A stretch of DNA of 53,256 nucleotides from Phycisphaerae bacterium (lineage in GTDB: Bacteria; Planctomycetota; Phycisphaerae; SM23-33): NCBI GenBank assembly GCA_030745875.1, contig JASLNT010000107.1, positions 1 through 53,256 on the forward strand. Direction: 5' to 3'. Every line of letters begins with the position of its first letter. Position 1 is the first letter of the stretch. The translations under genes and the position numbers were made by a program. Below the pieces are notes generated by a model, which did not search any database, was not told the DNA's origin, and saw only the letters and a program-made list of their open reading frames with translations. Positions 26,713 to 34,925 of this stretch are shown in pieces.

Positions 26713-28636
26713 CCTGAGGCGGGGCGGTTTCCCGCGGTTCGGCGGTTTGCAATTCCTCACCGAAACGCACCAGGCGTGCGGAGTTCAGTATTACAAACGC
26801 CGCCGCCAGCAGATGCAGCAACGCTCCGACTATCGCGTGCAGGAATCCCATTCCCGCCAGGATCATGAACACCACGACGAATCCCACGCCGAATATCAGC
26901 GACTGATGGATCACATTGGTGGTTTTGCGGCTTAGGCGGATCAGGAATCCCAGGCGGTCGAGATTATTGTTCATGAGCACGATGCTTGCCGAGTTAATGG
27001 CTACGTCGCTTCCGGCGGCGCCCATTGCTATGGACAGGTCGCCTGCGGCGAGTGCTGGCGCATCGTTCACTCCGTCACCGGCGACCGCGACGCGGCGGCC
27101 TTGGCTTTTGAGCGAGTCGACCAGCGCGAGTTTGTCTGAAGGCATGGCTTCGGCTTGTACTTCGGTGCAGCCCATTTCGCGAGCGACTCTCCGGGCAACC
27201 GACCAGCGGTCTCCGGTCACCATTACCACTTCCCTGATTCCCAGGGTCTGCAGGTCGTCGACCGCCTCGCGGGCCTCTTTCCTGGTGCGGTCCTCCAGCC
27301 CGATCCATCCGAGCAACTGCTGACCCGAGGCGACAAAAAGCGTACTCAGGCCTTCGGGCTCGGCGTATTCTTCACCGGACAGCGAGGAAACATCGATTCC
27401 CTGCTCGACCAGCCAGGCCTTCCTTCCGACGAGAATCCACTTCCCGTCGATTTTCGCTTTCACGCCGAGTCCCGCCGATTCGCTGAATTCGGTTGGTTCG
27501 GCCGGTGTGATGTTCGCCTTGCGGGCCACTTCGATAATGGCTTTGGCTACGGGGTGTTTGGAGCGATGTTCAGCCGCCGCAGCCGCCGCCAGCAGGACCG
27601 CTCCGTCAACGTCAGGGGCGGGCATCATTCGAGTAACGCTGAGCTCTCCGGTTGTCAGCGTGCCGGTTTTGTCGAAGACGAATGCGGTGATGTCTTTGGC
27701 GGCTTCTATGTTCGACACGTCCTTCACCAGAATGCCCAGGCGCGCCGCACACGACAGCGCCGCAACCATCGCCGTAGGCACCGCCAGGACAATCGCACAG
27801 GGACACGCGACCACCAGCATTGCGATCGATCGGTTCATGTCCTGCGTGAAAAAGAGCACCGCCCCGGCCAGCATCAGGATAGTGGGGGTGTACCATCCGG
27901 CGTAGCAGTCGATCATTCGCATCATCGGGATTCGGGTCTTCTGGGCTTCCATGATAAGCTTGCGAACTTTGCCCAGAGTGGTGTCGGCTCCGGCGCGCGT
28001 TACTCGCACGTCGATGGAGCCTGAGACATTTGCGGTGCCCGAGAAAACTTCGTCGCCTTCGGCTTTGTCCACCGGCAGCGATTCTCCGGTGACGTTGGCT
28101 TGGTTGACTGACGATTGGCCCGAGATTATCTCGCCGTCCGCGGGAATATTGTCGCCCGGACGGATTCTAATCAGGTCGCCCGTGCGAAGGCTGCGCGGTT
28201 CGACAAGTTCCTCCTGTCCGTCGCTGGTGAGTCGGTGGGCCTTGGTCGGAGCCAGTCGAATGAGCGATTCGATACTGGCTTTGGCGCCCAGGGCGGTGCG
28301 TGTTTCTATCAGATTGGCCAGCAGCAGGAAGAACGCGACCACACCCGCTGACTTGTAGTTCCCTCCCGCAATAGCCGCCACTATCGCCAACGCCACCAGT
28401 TCGTCCATGTGCATCTGACCTTTCAGGAGATGCTTCATGGCGTGGATTACGATCGGCAGGCCCAGCAGTATCGCCCCGATCAACGCCAATGTCGAACCGT
28501 AGAACTCGTCCTGGAATAACCAGTCGGCTATGTAGGCGTTGACCACGAGGACCCCTCCGAAGAGGATCGCGAGAATATACAGGCTCGCACGCCCGGTCTG
28601 GGCTGCGACCGATTCGGTTAGTGTGTCATGAGCCAT
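26684..28636 (-). CDS. Heavy-metal-transporting P1B-type ATPase
   Basis: ATP-driven metal exporter of 650 aa in the inner membrane. It has VTGESLP in the actuator domain, the membrane metal site CPC in VACPCAIVLAVP, the phosphorylation motif FDKTGTLT, EHRSKHPVAKA (the His-Pro signature of P1B pumps) and GDGVNDAPALA. There is no N-terminal HMA or Cys-rich metal-binding domain; the protein starts directly at the first membrane helices. The last helices (ending VILNSARLVRFG) do not clearly fit the copper or the zinc/cadmium subgroup, so the metal is uncertain. AGGAG stands seven bases before the ATG. The stop lies inside the convergent ABC permease gene. Confidence 0.9.
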   Translation of the reverse strand: MAHDTLTESVAAQTGRASLYILAILFGGVLVVNAYIADWLFQDEFYGSTLALIGAILLGLPIVIHAMKHLLKGQMHMDELVALAIVAAIAGGNYKSAGVVAFFLLLANLIETRTALGAKASIESLIRLAPTKAHRLTSDGQEELVEPRSLRTGDLIRIRPGDNIPADGEIISGQSSVNQANVTGESLPVDKAEGDEVFSGTANVSGSIDVRVTRAGADTTLGKVRKLIMEAQKTRIPMMRMIDCYAGWYTPTILMLAGAVLFFTQDMNRSIAMLVVACPCAIVLAVPTAMVAALSCAARLGILVKDVSNIEAAKDITAFVFDKTGTLTTGELSVTRMMPAPDVDGAVLLAAAAAAEHRSKHPVAKAIIEVARKANITPAEPTEFSESAGLGVKAKIDGKWILVGRKAWLVEQGIDVSSLSGEEYAEPEGLSTLFVASGQQLLGWIGLEDRTRKEAREAVDDLQTLGIREVVMVTGDRWSVARRVAREMGCTEVQAEAMPSDKLALVDSLKSQGRRVAVAGDGVNDAPALAAGDLSIAMGAAGSDVAINSASIVLMNNNLDRLGFLIRLSRKTTNVIHQSLIFGVGFVVVFMILAGMGFLHAIVGALLHLLAAAFVILNSARLVRFGEELQTAEPRETAPPQVKLEPVVAT

Positions 28637-28923
28637 ATGGAACTCCTGCGGAAAGCAAGTAAGCTGTCGGCAACTGACGGTTGCCCGCTGCAGATGCTGG
28701 TCCGCGCCGGGCTGTCTGGATATAAACTACCGTTGTCGTGAAGGTTCTACGTCCCGGTCGGGCCGATGGTTCTGAGAAAAACGGAAATAACGGGCCGACG
28801 GGAGCCCCAAACCCCGGATGCCGCAAATTGTAGTGCTAAAGCGAGTTCACCCAGGGATATGATCCGGGGCGCGTAACGAATCTGACGCGGCCGGTAGATG
28901 GATTTTTACAGGAATAATCGCCC
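28637..28923. other. Spacer between the P-type ATPase and the multi-HTH regulator
   Basis: No supported gene in either strand. The P-type ATPase ribosome site lies at its left edge. It should also contain the - strand promoter of the ATPase, which I could not place. The regulator promoter and palindrome follow immediately to the right. The remaining 139 nt before the regulator start (28979-29117) hold no recognised gene. Confidence 0.4.
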
Positions 28924-28952
28924 TTGCCATCGCATTCGGTTTGCGGTAGGAT
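28924..28952 (+). promoter_or_regulatory. Sigma-70-like promoter of the four-HTH regulator
   Basis: TTGCCA (28924-28929), a 17-nt spacer, and TAGGAT (28947-28952). Each box keeps four of the six consensus bases, and the spacing is ideal. Transcription would begin near 28959, giving a leader of about 160 nt to the ATG at 29118. Confidence 0.45.
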
Positions 28953-28962
28953 ACCCTTACGT

Positions 28963-28978
28963 GGATTCGACCGAATCC
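28963..28978 (+). promoter_or_regulatory. Palindromic candidate operator just downstream of the predicted start of transcription
   Basis: GGATTCG (28963-28969), AC, CGAATCC (28972-28978): perfect 7-bp arms with a 2-nt centre. It falls at about +5 to +20 relative to the predicted promoter, where binding would block transcription. XRE-family repressors bind palindromes of this size, so autoregulation by the downstream gene is plausible but unproven. Confidence 0.45.
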
Positions 28979-29117
28979 CAAGGGACGCTGCGGTTGCGGC
29001 ATCATTTGAGTGGCGTGACTTGTCAGCAGGTATTCCCAGCAAAGGAAACCAGATACGACCATCCCGGCGACAAAGTGACCTACTGAATTACACGTCTTCT
29101 CGATCGAAGAGATAATC

Positions 29118-30272
29118 ATGGCCAACAAATCTACAGGCGACTCCAACGAGGCGAAAGATGTTGGGCAGGTCATACGAGAAGCCCGCCAAGCCAGCGGACT
29201 TACATACGAACAACTGGCCGAGCAGTCCGGTTGCTTCGAGACCACCATCGAGAAGATCGAGTTGGGTGAGATTCGGGGCGATCGCGAGCAACTGCAGAAA
29301 CTGGCGGGGGTCCTTGGTCTGGACCCATCGGAGCTTTTTGCGCTAATGCTGAATAAACCAAAGACTGACCCGCAGATATACAGCGGTTCGGACGTTCGAA
29401 GGGCTCGCAAGGCGATGGGGCTCACCCAGCAGCAACTGGCCGCGCTGGCCGATTGCTGCGGGCGGACCGTCTCGTCGTTTGAGCTGGGCAAGAATCGTCC
29501 GCAGCGAAGAGTGCTTAACGCCATCGTCAAGGTGCTGGGCGAGTATCTCACCGAGGTCGCTCCGGGAAAAGTCGCCGAGGCGAAATCAAAAACGGCCGGG
29601 TCCGGTAAGGGCAAGGGCAAGAGGAAACCCAAACTCGCGCCCCCGGCGCATATTGGCGAGAAAATAAAGCGAGCCCGCGAAGCCAAGGGTATCAGCCAGG
29701 AGCAGCTGGCTGAAATGATCGGGGCGTATCCGTACACCATAGCGTGGATCGAACGCGGCAAGGAGAGGCCCACCCCGGAACTCGAGGAGGCTATCTGGGA
29801 AGCGGTTGAATCGGACCTGTCGAAACCCGAACCCAAAGCCCATCGCGGCGACACCAGTCATATATTCACCTCGGGAAAGAACCTCCTGAGAGATCTGTTC
29901 GGAGACGCCGACTCCAGCGGAGACGAAGCGGACACCGACGCTCCAGGCGATGATACCGAAGACGCCCGGGATGTTGAAGACGGCGATACCAGCGAAGATG
30001 AGATCTCGGCGGTGGCCAGGCAGCTTGCTCCCGAGCCCGTCAAGAGCGAAACATCCGACGCTCCGGCCGCCAATATCGCCCAGGCCGTCAAGCAGGCCCG
30101 AATGCGGGCCGGACTCACGCCGCAAGCACTCTCACAACTCGTGCCCAGTTGTTCAAGCGGCTTGATCGCCTACATCGAGGTCGGTTTCAAGAAGCCCACC
30201 CCCGAAATCGCCAAAGCGCTGGCGATTGCGATGAACGTGGATCCAGAGGAGTTTCTGGCGTTTCTCGATTAG
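29118..30272 (+). CDS. Protein with four XRE-type (Cro/CI) helix-turn-helix domains
   Basis: Soluble 384-aa protein built from four separate Cro/CI-type HTH units. HTH1 covers about 15-75 (SGLTYEQLAEQSGCFETTIEK), HTH2 about 90-148 (MGLTQQQLAALADCCGRTVSS), HTH3 about 179-233 (KGISQEQLAEMIGAYPYTIAW) and HTH4 about 319-384 (AGLTPQALSQLVPSCSSGLIA). Units 1 and 4 keep the helix that ends in DPSELF or DPEEFL. A Lys/Gly-rich linker (157-172) precedes HTH3 and a strongly acidic linker (262-296) precedes HTH4. There is no sensor, protease or dimerisation domain. XRE regulators usually have one HTH, so this may span a long operator or several sites. The stop overlaps that of the convergent uspA gene. 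Confidence 0.85.
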   Translation: MANKSTGDSNEAKDVGQVIREARQASGLTYEQLAEQSGCFETTIEKIELGEIRGDREQLQKLAGVLGLDPSELFALMLNKPKTDPQIYSGSDVRRARKAMGLTQQQLAALADCCGRTVSSFELGKNRPQRRVLNAIVKVLGEYLTEVAPGKVAEAKSKTAGSGKGKGKRKPKLAPPAHIGEKIKRAREAKGISQEQLAEMIGAYPYTIAWIERGKERPTPELEEAIWEAVESDLSKPEPKAHRGDTSHIFTSGKNLLRDLFGDADSSGDEADTDAPGDDTEDARDVEDGDTSEDEISAVARQLAPEPVKSETSDAPAANIAQAVKQARMRAGLTPQALSQLVPSCSSGLIAYIEVGFKKPTPEIAKALAIAMNVDPEEFLAFLD

Positions 30273-30712
30273 TCCGGGCGGCTTGGAACGATCACCACCG
30301 GGCATCCGGTTTTCCGGAGGACGCCCTGGCAAACGCTTCCGGCCAGCAGGTTGTACAACGCCCCGTGTCCGTGCGAGCCCAGCACTATCCAATCGGCTTT
30401 CAGGCGGTCGGCCTCCTGAAGGATCTTCGCCACTGCTTCTCCCGGAACGAGCATCGCTGTGACATCCGCACCTTCGGCGCGGAGTTTCTCCTGGTATTCT
30501 CCCAGCGTCCGGTGTTCCTCACGGAGATGCCTGGCGGCGCTGTCGCGGATGTATTCCGGTCCGACTTCATAACCGACAAAATCCGGTTCCGGAACGGCTG
30601 CGTGGATCAACCATATCTTGGCGTCCATGGCCTTGGCGAGTTGTGCGGCTTTGGCGATTACGGCGTCTGTGACATCTGAGAAATCGATCGGTGCAAGGAT
30701 GTTCTGTGACAT
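30269..30712 (-). CDS. Universal stress protein, UspA family (ATP-binding type)
   Basis: Single-domain USP of 147 aa. It begins MSQNILAPIDFSD and ends with the nucleotide motif GSHGHGALYNLLAGSV, which fits G-2x-G-9x-G(S), so this is the ATP-binding class. It also has GCPVVIVP at the C-terminus. GGAG stands nine bases before the ATG. It may be the distal gene of the long - strand unit, but a 70-nt gap with an inverted repeat (CGCCTG 30752-30757 and CAGGCG 30774-30779) separates it from the CYTH gene, so a separate promoter is possible. Its TAA shares two bases with the opposing TAG. Confidence 0.92.
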   Translation of the reverse strand: MSQNILAPIDFSDVTDAVIAKAAQLAKAMDAKIWLIHAAVPEPDFVGYEVGPEYIRDSAARHLREEHRTLGEYQEKLRAEGADVTAMLVPGEAVAKILQEADRLKADWIVLGSHGHGALYNLLAGSVCQGVLRKTGCPVVIVPSRPD

Positions 30713-30782
30713 GGTTTTGACTCCGCTTAATTCTATTTAATTGTACGCAATCGCCTGTGAAATTACGAATTAGCAGGCGTTT

Positions 30783-31403
30783 TCAAGCGGATTTGCAGTC
30801 GGTGCAGTTGTCGAATGTGATTTCCAGGCACGTGTCCGAGACGTGCCCGCAGGCCCTGGACAGCAGCGTTATGTAGTGGTCGGTGGACGGTTCGGCCTTG
30901 ATTCTCAGCTCTCTACCGACCGCTTCGATTCTTTGGGTGGTCGGAGCCTCTATCTCAACGAATCGTCCGATTATGGGCAGTTCATCCAACTCCACCGTGC
31001 ATGAGCCCAGGCGATATCCGATTCGTTTCTTCTGAATCGTGAGCGTAGGCGTTAGACCCAGTGCGGTGAGAATCTCGTCCAGGGCTTGCGGTGAATCGAC
31101 GCGGGTTTGGATTTCACGGCGGATTTTTGCGCGATCGTTCGCGCCGGACGGGCCCTTGTAGGTAAGCAACGCTCTGGTGTCGCTGTGAATTGCGTCCCTG
31201 TCAGCCGCTGATGGGCTGCGAAGGCGGCGCGTGCGGCGGATGCGCAGGCCCTTATCTTCCCCCAACAGGCCGCGGTCGGGCGTGTCGTAGTAAACGTCGG
31301 TCTGCAGGTCCGTCCCGAGATAAACCGCCCCGAGCCCGACCAATCGCCTGCGGATCGCACGGAAGTCCGATACTTTGAATTTTGCCTCGATTTCGTGCGG
31401 CAT
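30783..31403 (-). CDS. CYTH-domain protein (class IV adenylate cyclase CyaB / triphosphatase)
   Basis: Soluble 206-aa triphosphate tunnel enzyme. The CYTH signature ExExK is at residues 4-8 (HEIEAKFK). Further basic and acidic residues of the tunnel appear in LRIRR, LLTYKGP, REIQTRV, IGYRLGSCTVELDEL and GRFVEIEAP. Members act as adenylate cyclases (CyaB) or as thiamine- or inorganic triphosphatases, and sequence alone does not decide. The C-terminal 25 residues contain four Cys residues. It starts 6 nt after the stop of the tri-haem protein, so the two are co-transcribed. Confidence 0.88.
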   Translation of the reverse strand: MPHEIEAKFKVSDFRAIRRRLVGLGAVYLGTDLQTDVYYDTPDRGLLGEDKGLRIRRTRRLRSPSAADRDAIHSDTRALLTYKGPSGANDRAKIRREIQTRVDSPQALDEILTALGLTPTLTIQKKRIGYRLGSCTVELDELPIIGRFVEIEAPTTQRIEAVGRELRIKAEPSTDHYITLLSRACGHVSDTCLEITFDNCTDCKSA

Positions 31404-31409
31404 ATCGTT

Positions 31410-34259
31410 CTATTTGCCCGGCGAGGGGCACACCGGGAGTTTGGCGCCGGGCATGTCCATTCGGGGCTGATCGGTGTACATCTTGATGACCGGATCGAAG
31501 GTCTTGAGGATGGCTTTGTAGTCTGGGTCGTCCTTGTCGGCGAATATCGCCTTGCCGCATTTCTCTGTCCCGCCGGCTGATTTCGCAAGCGGGGCAAGCA
31601 GGAACTCGCTGTTCTCGACGTTCGATATGCGGATGTAGGGCTTGCGGGGGATCTTGTTGCCCTTGTGGCAGGAGGCGCATCTGCGTTTGGATACTCCGGC
31701 GAGCACATTGTTCAGATCCTTCGGGACCATCTGCCTGCAGCCCCTCAGGTTGTAGTGATTCGACGAGGATGTTCCGTAGTAGGGCACGTTCAGGTCGATC
31801 CATGCGAACACTCTGCGTTTCTCGAGCGCCGAGACGTCAACGCGCGGCTTGCCGTCTTTGTCGGGGTGTCCCGTGCGGATGTTTTCGGCCAGTTTGCTGG
31901 CTGGCGAGCCCCAGTATTTCGGCGTCACGTGCAGGATGTTGGCTTCCTGGCCGTTGTACGTCGGTATCCACTTGGTGTAGGGGTTCTGCCCCGGGCGGCC
32001 CTGGCGGGCGAGGTATTCGTAGGCGACGTTGAAGAAGTCGGTCTTGTCGCCGCTGAGATCGATCTTCCCGCAGTATTTCCTGGGGTTGTGGCATTTGATG
32101 CAGTGCTTGTCGAACACGGGTTGCACGATGCGTGCGAAGCTGAATCCCGTTACGCCCCACTCGGGCTTGTCGAGTTCCTGAGGCGCCCGCACCGCTGCGA
32201 TCGGGCGTTTCGTGGTGACCGGCGGGGTGGCGTAGTTCCTGTCGGCGTGGCAGCCGACGCAGCCCTGCCGTTCGCCGGGCATCAGGTGCGTGAAGCTTCT
32301 CATGCGCTGCAATGCTCGACCCTCTTTGTCCAACGCCATGAAGTAGATCGGCAGGCCCGCGGGCGCCTTGAAAGACGCCGATCCGTCAGATTCGACCTTG
32401 GCGTATCCCCAGATGCGTTTGGGAGCGTAAGTCGCCCCGCACGAGACTACCGGGAACTGGAAGCCGAACGCTCGGCGGCTGACTTCGGCGCGAACCGATT
32501 TTTCGATCTCCTGGACTACGGCGATTTGCTTGATCTCGCCGCGTTTGACATGCGGTTCGAGACCGTTGTACACGTCCTGCAGTGTCAGGACGCCCCAGTT
32601 TTCAGCTCCGGGCCTGAGGGTCGAAGGTCTAACCTTGGGGCGCTTCGTAGCGCGGATCGGCTGGGCGGTGTAATATCCAAGCGGGCCCGGCGCCGTCAGA
32701 ATCGTGACTTGTGCGGTTGACTTGTAGTCCCGCAGTTGGATCGTGCCGCCGCGGCTGAGCAGGAAGTACTTGTCGTCGATCGGGAAGGGGCTTTCGTACG
32801 GTCCGCGAATGTGGTTGCCCGAGCCTTTGTCGACCAGGCCGATGTTTATCTCCGGGGTCAGGTTGGTTATGGCTTCCTGTGCGTTTGCGCCTATTGACGG
32901 ATCGATGATCCCGATCGCGCCGCGACAGGGGCCGTTGTGTGCAGTCAGCACGCAGAGGACCTTGTTTGTTCCGGGTATTTCGCGGGCCTCCATGAAAGTA
33001 GCCGGACTGAGCACGCGATTACCGAAGAACCCGGCGACGTTCGTTCCGTCCTGGTTGATCGTCCAGAGGCTCTGGATCGGGATAGCCGGGCGATCGACGT
33101 ATTCCCAACGCGAGTAGATGATTCGCCCGTCAGGCATTACCGAGGGAGTGAAGTCGTTCAGGTAGTTCGACGAGAGGCGAACCATGTTCTTTCCGTTGGC
33201 GTCGCAGCGGTAGAGGATCGGCGAGGTCGTGTTCCAGCAGTACGCGAATGCCGGTTTAATGTCGGACAGCAGGGCGATCCCTCCGTCGGGCAACCAGCAG
33301 GCGTTCATGTTGTTGGTCTTGCCCTTGGTGACTTGGGTCAGGCCGGTCCCATCGGTCTTTATGCGGAATACGTGGTAGGTGTCCAGTGCGGTCTTACGCC
33401 AACTGAACAGGACTTCGTCTCCGCCGTAGGATACGTTGCAGTCGAGCATTTCGCCCTTGGGTGAATCGACGATCTTCTTCAGGCCCTCGGCGCCTTTGGC
33501 CAGGTCCATCACGTACAGCCCGCCGCCCGGCTTGAAGCCCTCGGCGTGATAGGTGTATACGTGCGACGAGCGAATCGCGGCGCGCTGGATAAGCACGAGC
33601 TTGGTGAAGCCGAGTTTTCCGGCCTTGAGGTCTGCGGCCAGTTGGGGCGATTCCGGGATACTCGATTTTACAGCCGGTCTGCCGCGCCGCTGGGCCGGGA
33701 ACGGGACCAGTTTGCCCAGCGCGCCAGCCGGCGGATTAGTCGCGTACACCTGGATCTCCGACGCGCCCGGATTGGACCCGCCGTAGGAGCTCTTGAACTT
33801 TATCCGGAACTTTTTGAGCTTCGTCGGACGCGCCAGTCTGATCCCCTGGGGTCCGTGTCCGGCCTTGAGTCGGCCTTTTACCGCCGGTGTGCCGCCGGCA
33901 TCGAGGTAGACTTCATAGTCTTTCCAGTTTTCGCCGGGCTCGAATGCGGTGCGCCCGAAGTAGACGATCTCGGCGACGGTTACTTCCGAGGCCCACTGGA
34001 ATGTGATTTCCGCCCCGTTGCGATACAACTCGCCTTTGACGGCCCAGACTTTCTCCAGATCGGCTTTCGAACCGTTGCCGGGAATCTTCCCGTCGGCGAC
34101 GAACTGGGCTTTGTATGACGAGTTATACTCAGACGTAGCGGTTATTTTCGCCGTCGGGGCGATGTTCTTCGGCGGGGCGGAAAATGCGCTGGCCCCGATC
34201 GCCAGGATGAACATTATCGTCAGAGCGAACTTCAACGTGCGGTTTCTATGGCTTGTCAT
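31410..34259 (-). CDS. Secreted tri-haem c-type cytochrome with discoidin-like and HZS-alpha-like domains
   Basis: Exported protein of 949 aa. The signal peptide spans about 1-28 (LKFALTIMFILAIGASAFS). Residues about 30-175 form an F5/8-type C (discoidin-like) domain. A propeller follows with GGDEVLFSWRK- and DGRIIYSRWEYVDRP-type repeats, then the HZS-alpha-like middle part. Haem c sites are at Cys667 (CVGCH), Cys720 (CIKCH) and Cys861 (CASCH). It is a paralogue of the protein at 8622 (shared FMxLxxEG... LMPGE and CIxCH context) but carries a third haem and a different carbohydrate-binding-like module. The ATG at 34259 is chosen because the signal peptide begins there. The partner redox proteins are unknown. 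Confidence 0.85.
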   Translation of the reverse strand: MTSHRNRTLKFALTIMFILAIGASAFSAPPKNIAPTAKITATSEYNSSYKAQFVADGKIPGNGSKADLEKVWAVKGELYRNGAEITFQWASEVTVAEIVYFGRTAFEPGENWKDYEVYLDAGGTPAVKGRLKAGHGPQGIRLARPTKLKKFRIKFKSSYGGSNPGASEIQVYATNPPAGALGKLVPFPAQRRGRPAVKSSIPESPQLAADLKAGKLGFTKLVLIQRAAIRSSHVYTYHAEGFKPGGGLYVMDLAKGAEGLKKIVDSPKGEMLDCNVSYGGDEVLFSWRKTALDTYHVFRIKTDGTGLTQVTKGKTNNMNACWLPDGGIALLSDIKPAFAYCWNTTSPILYRCDANGKNMVRLSSNYLNDFTPSVMPDGRIIYSRWEYVDRPAIPIQSLWTINQDGTNVAGFFGNRVLSPATFMEAREIPGTNKVLCVLTAHNGPCRGAIGIIDPSIGANAQEAITNLTPEINIGLVDKGSGNHIRGPYESPFPIDDKYFLLSRGGTIQLRDYKSTAQVTILTAPGPLGYYTAQPIRATKRPKVRPSTLRPGAENWGVLTLQDVYNGLEPHVKRGEIKQIAVVQEIEKSVRAEVSRRAFGFQFPVVSCGATYAPKRIWGYAKVESDGSASFKAPAGLPIYFMALDKEGRALQRMRSFTHLMPGERQGCVGCHADRNYATPPVTTKRPIAAVRAPQELDKPEWGVTGFSFARIVQPVFDKHCIKCHNPRKYCGKIDLSGDKTDFFNVAYEYLARQGRPGQNPYTKWIPTYNGQEANILHVTPKYWGSPASKLAENIRTGHPDKDGKPRVDVSALEKRRVFAWIDLNVPYYGTSSSNHYNLRGCRQMVPKDLNNVLAGVSKRRCASCHKGNKIPRKPYIRISNVENSEFLLAPLAKSAGGTEKCGKAIFADKDDPDYKAILKTFDPVIKMYTDQPRMDMPGAKLPVCPSPGK

Positions 34260-34370
34260 GGCTTCAGTATCCAAATCGCTCCTGTGGTTTCGATAATCGC
34301 CCGCCGCGCCGATGCAGGAGTACATCGTCGACGAAGTTAATTGTACCATTGGACAAACGCGTGCAACAGG

Positions 34371-34898
34371 TCATTCCTTGCGTCTTAGTCTCGCGCGGAT
34401 ACTCGCCTCGTAGTGCGAATTCAGACCGCTGGCGCCGGTTCGCGTCATGTACGCCATCAGCTTGTGTCGGATCCTCTTCTGATCCAGTGCGGTGTAGTAC
34501 TGGTGTTTTTTCAGATTGCTGCGAAGGCGCATCAGCCGCCTCGTCGGGTCCAGTACCCAGGCGTCGCCCTCGATCGGGTATTCGACCCAGGCGTGTCCGG
34601 ACTTGAGATGGCTCAGATCCTCTACTCCGAACGTCACCTCGGATCGCAGGCCCTTCTTGAGAAGCAGGTGGTGGAGGTAAATAGCCTGATCCTCGCAGTC
34701 TCCCGTCCCGCGCGCGATCGTCTCCTTGGGGCTCTGCCAGTAGTCTCCGCCTTCGTCGTCCGCGTATCTGATCTCCGCGGCCTGCCGCATTGCGCTGTCG
34801 AGCTTGGCGCTGACGCAGGCGATATTGACAAAGGCTCCCAGACCCAGCACTAAACCGGTCAGGCACCTGCACGAAACCGCTATTGCTTTGCGCGCCAT
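34371..34898 (-). CDS. Transglutaminase-like cysteine proteinase (BTLCP-type), exported or membrane-anchored
   Basis: Small papain/transglutaminase-fold protein of 175 aa with an N-terminal hydrophobic segment (about 10-30) and then the catalytic triad Cys68 (GTGDCEDQA), His102 (KSGHAWVEY) and Asp117 (WVLDPTR). Length and motif spacing fit the bacterial transglutaminase-like cysteine proteinase group, which includes LapG. The hydrophobic stretch ends NIACVS, with a Cys at 28 that could be a lipobox. Its role is open: protease, peptidase or inactive scaffold. It lies 27 nt downstream of folD on the same strand. Confidence 0.78.
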   Translation of the reverse strand: MARKAIAVSCRCLTGLVLGLGAFVNIACVSAKLDSAMRQAAEIRYADDEGGDYWQSPKETIARGTGDCEDQAIYLHHLLLKKGLRSEVTFGVEDLSHLKSGHAWVEYPIEGDAWVLDPTRRLMRLRSNLKKHQYYTALDQKRIRHKLMAYMTRTGASGLNSHYEASIRARLRRKE

Positions 34899-34925
34899 GG
34901 TTCTTTAGAAGACTCGCACCGTTGA

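Noticed and set aside
28847..29854. 335-codon open frame antisense to the four-HTH gene
   Set aside because: Ser/Pro/Arg-rich shadow without domains; the sense strand has four clear HTH motifs.
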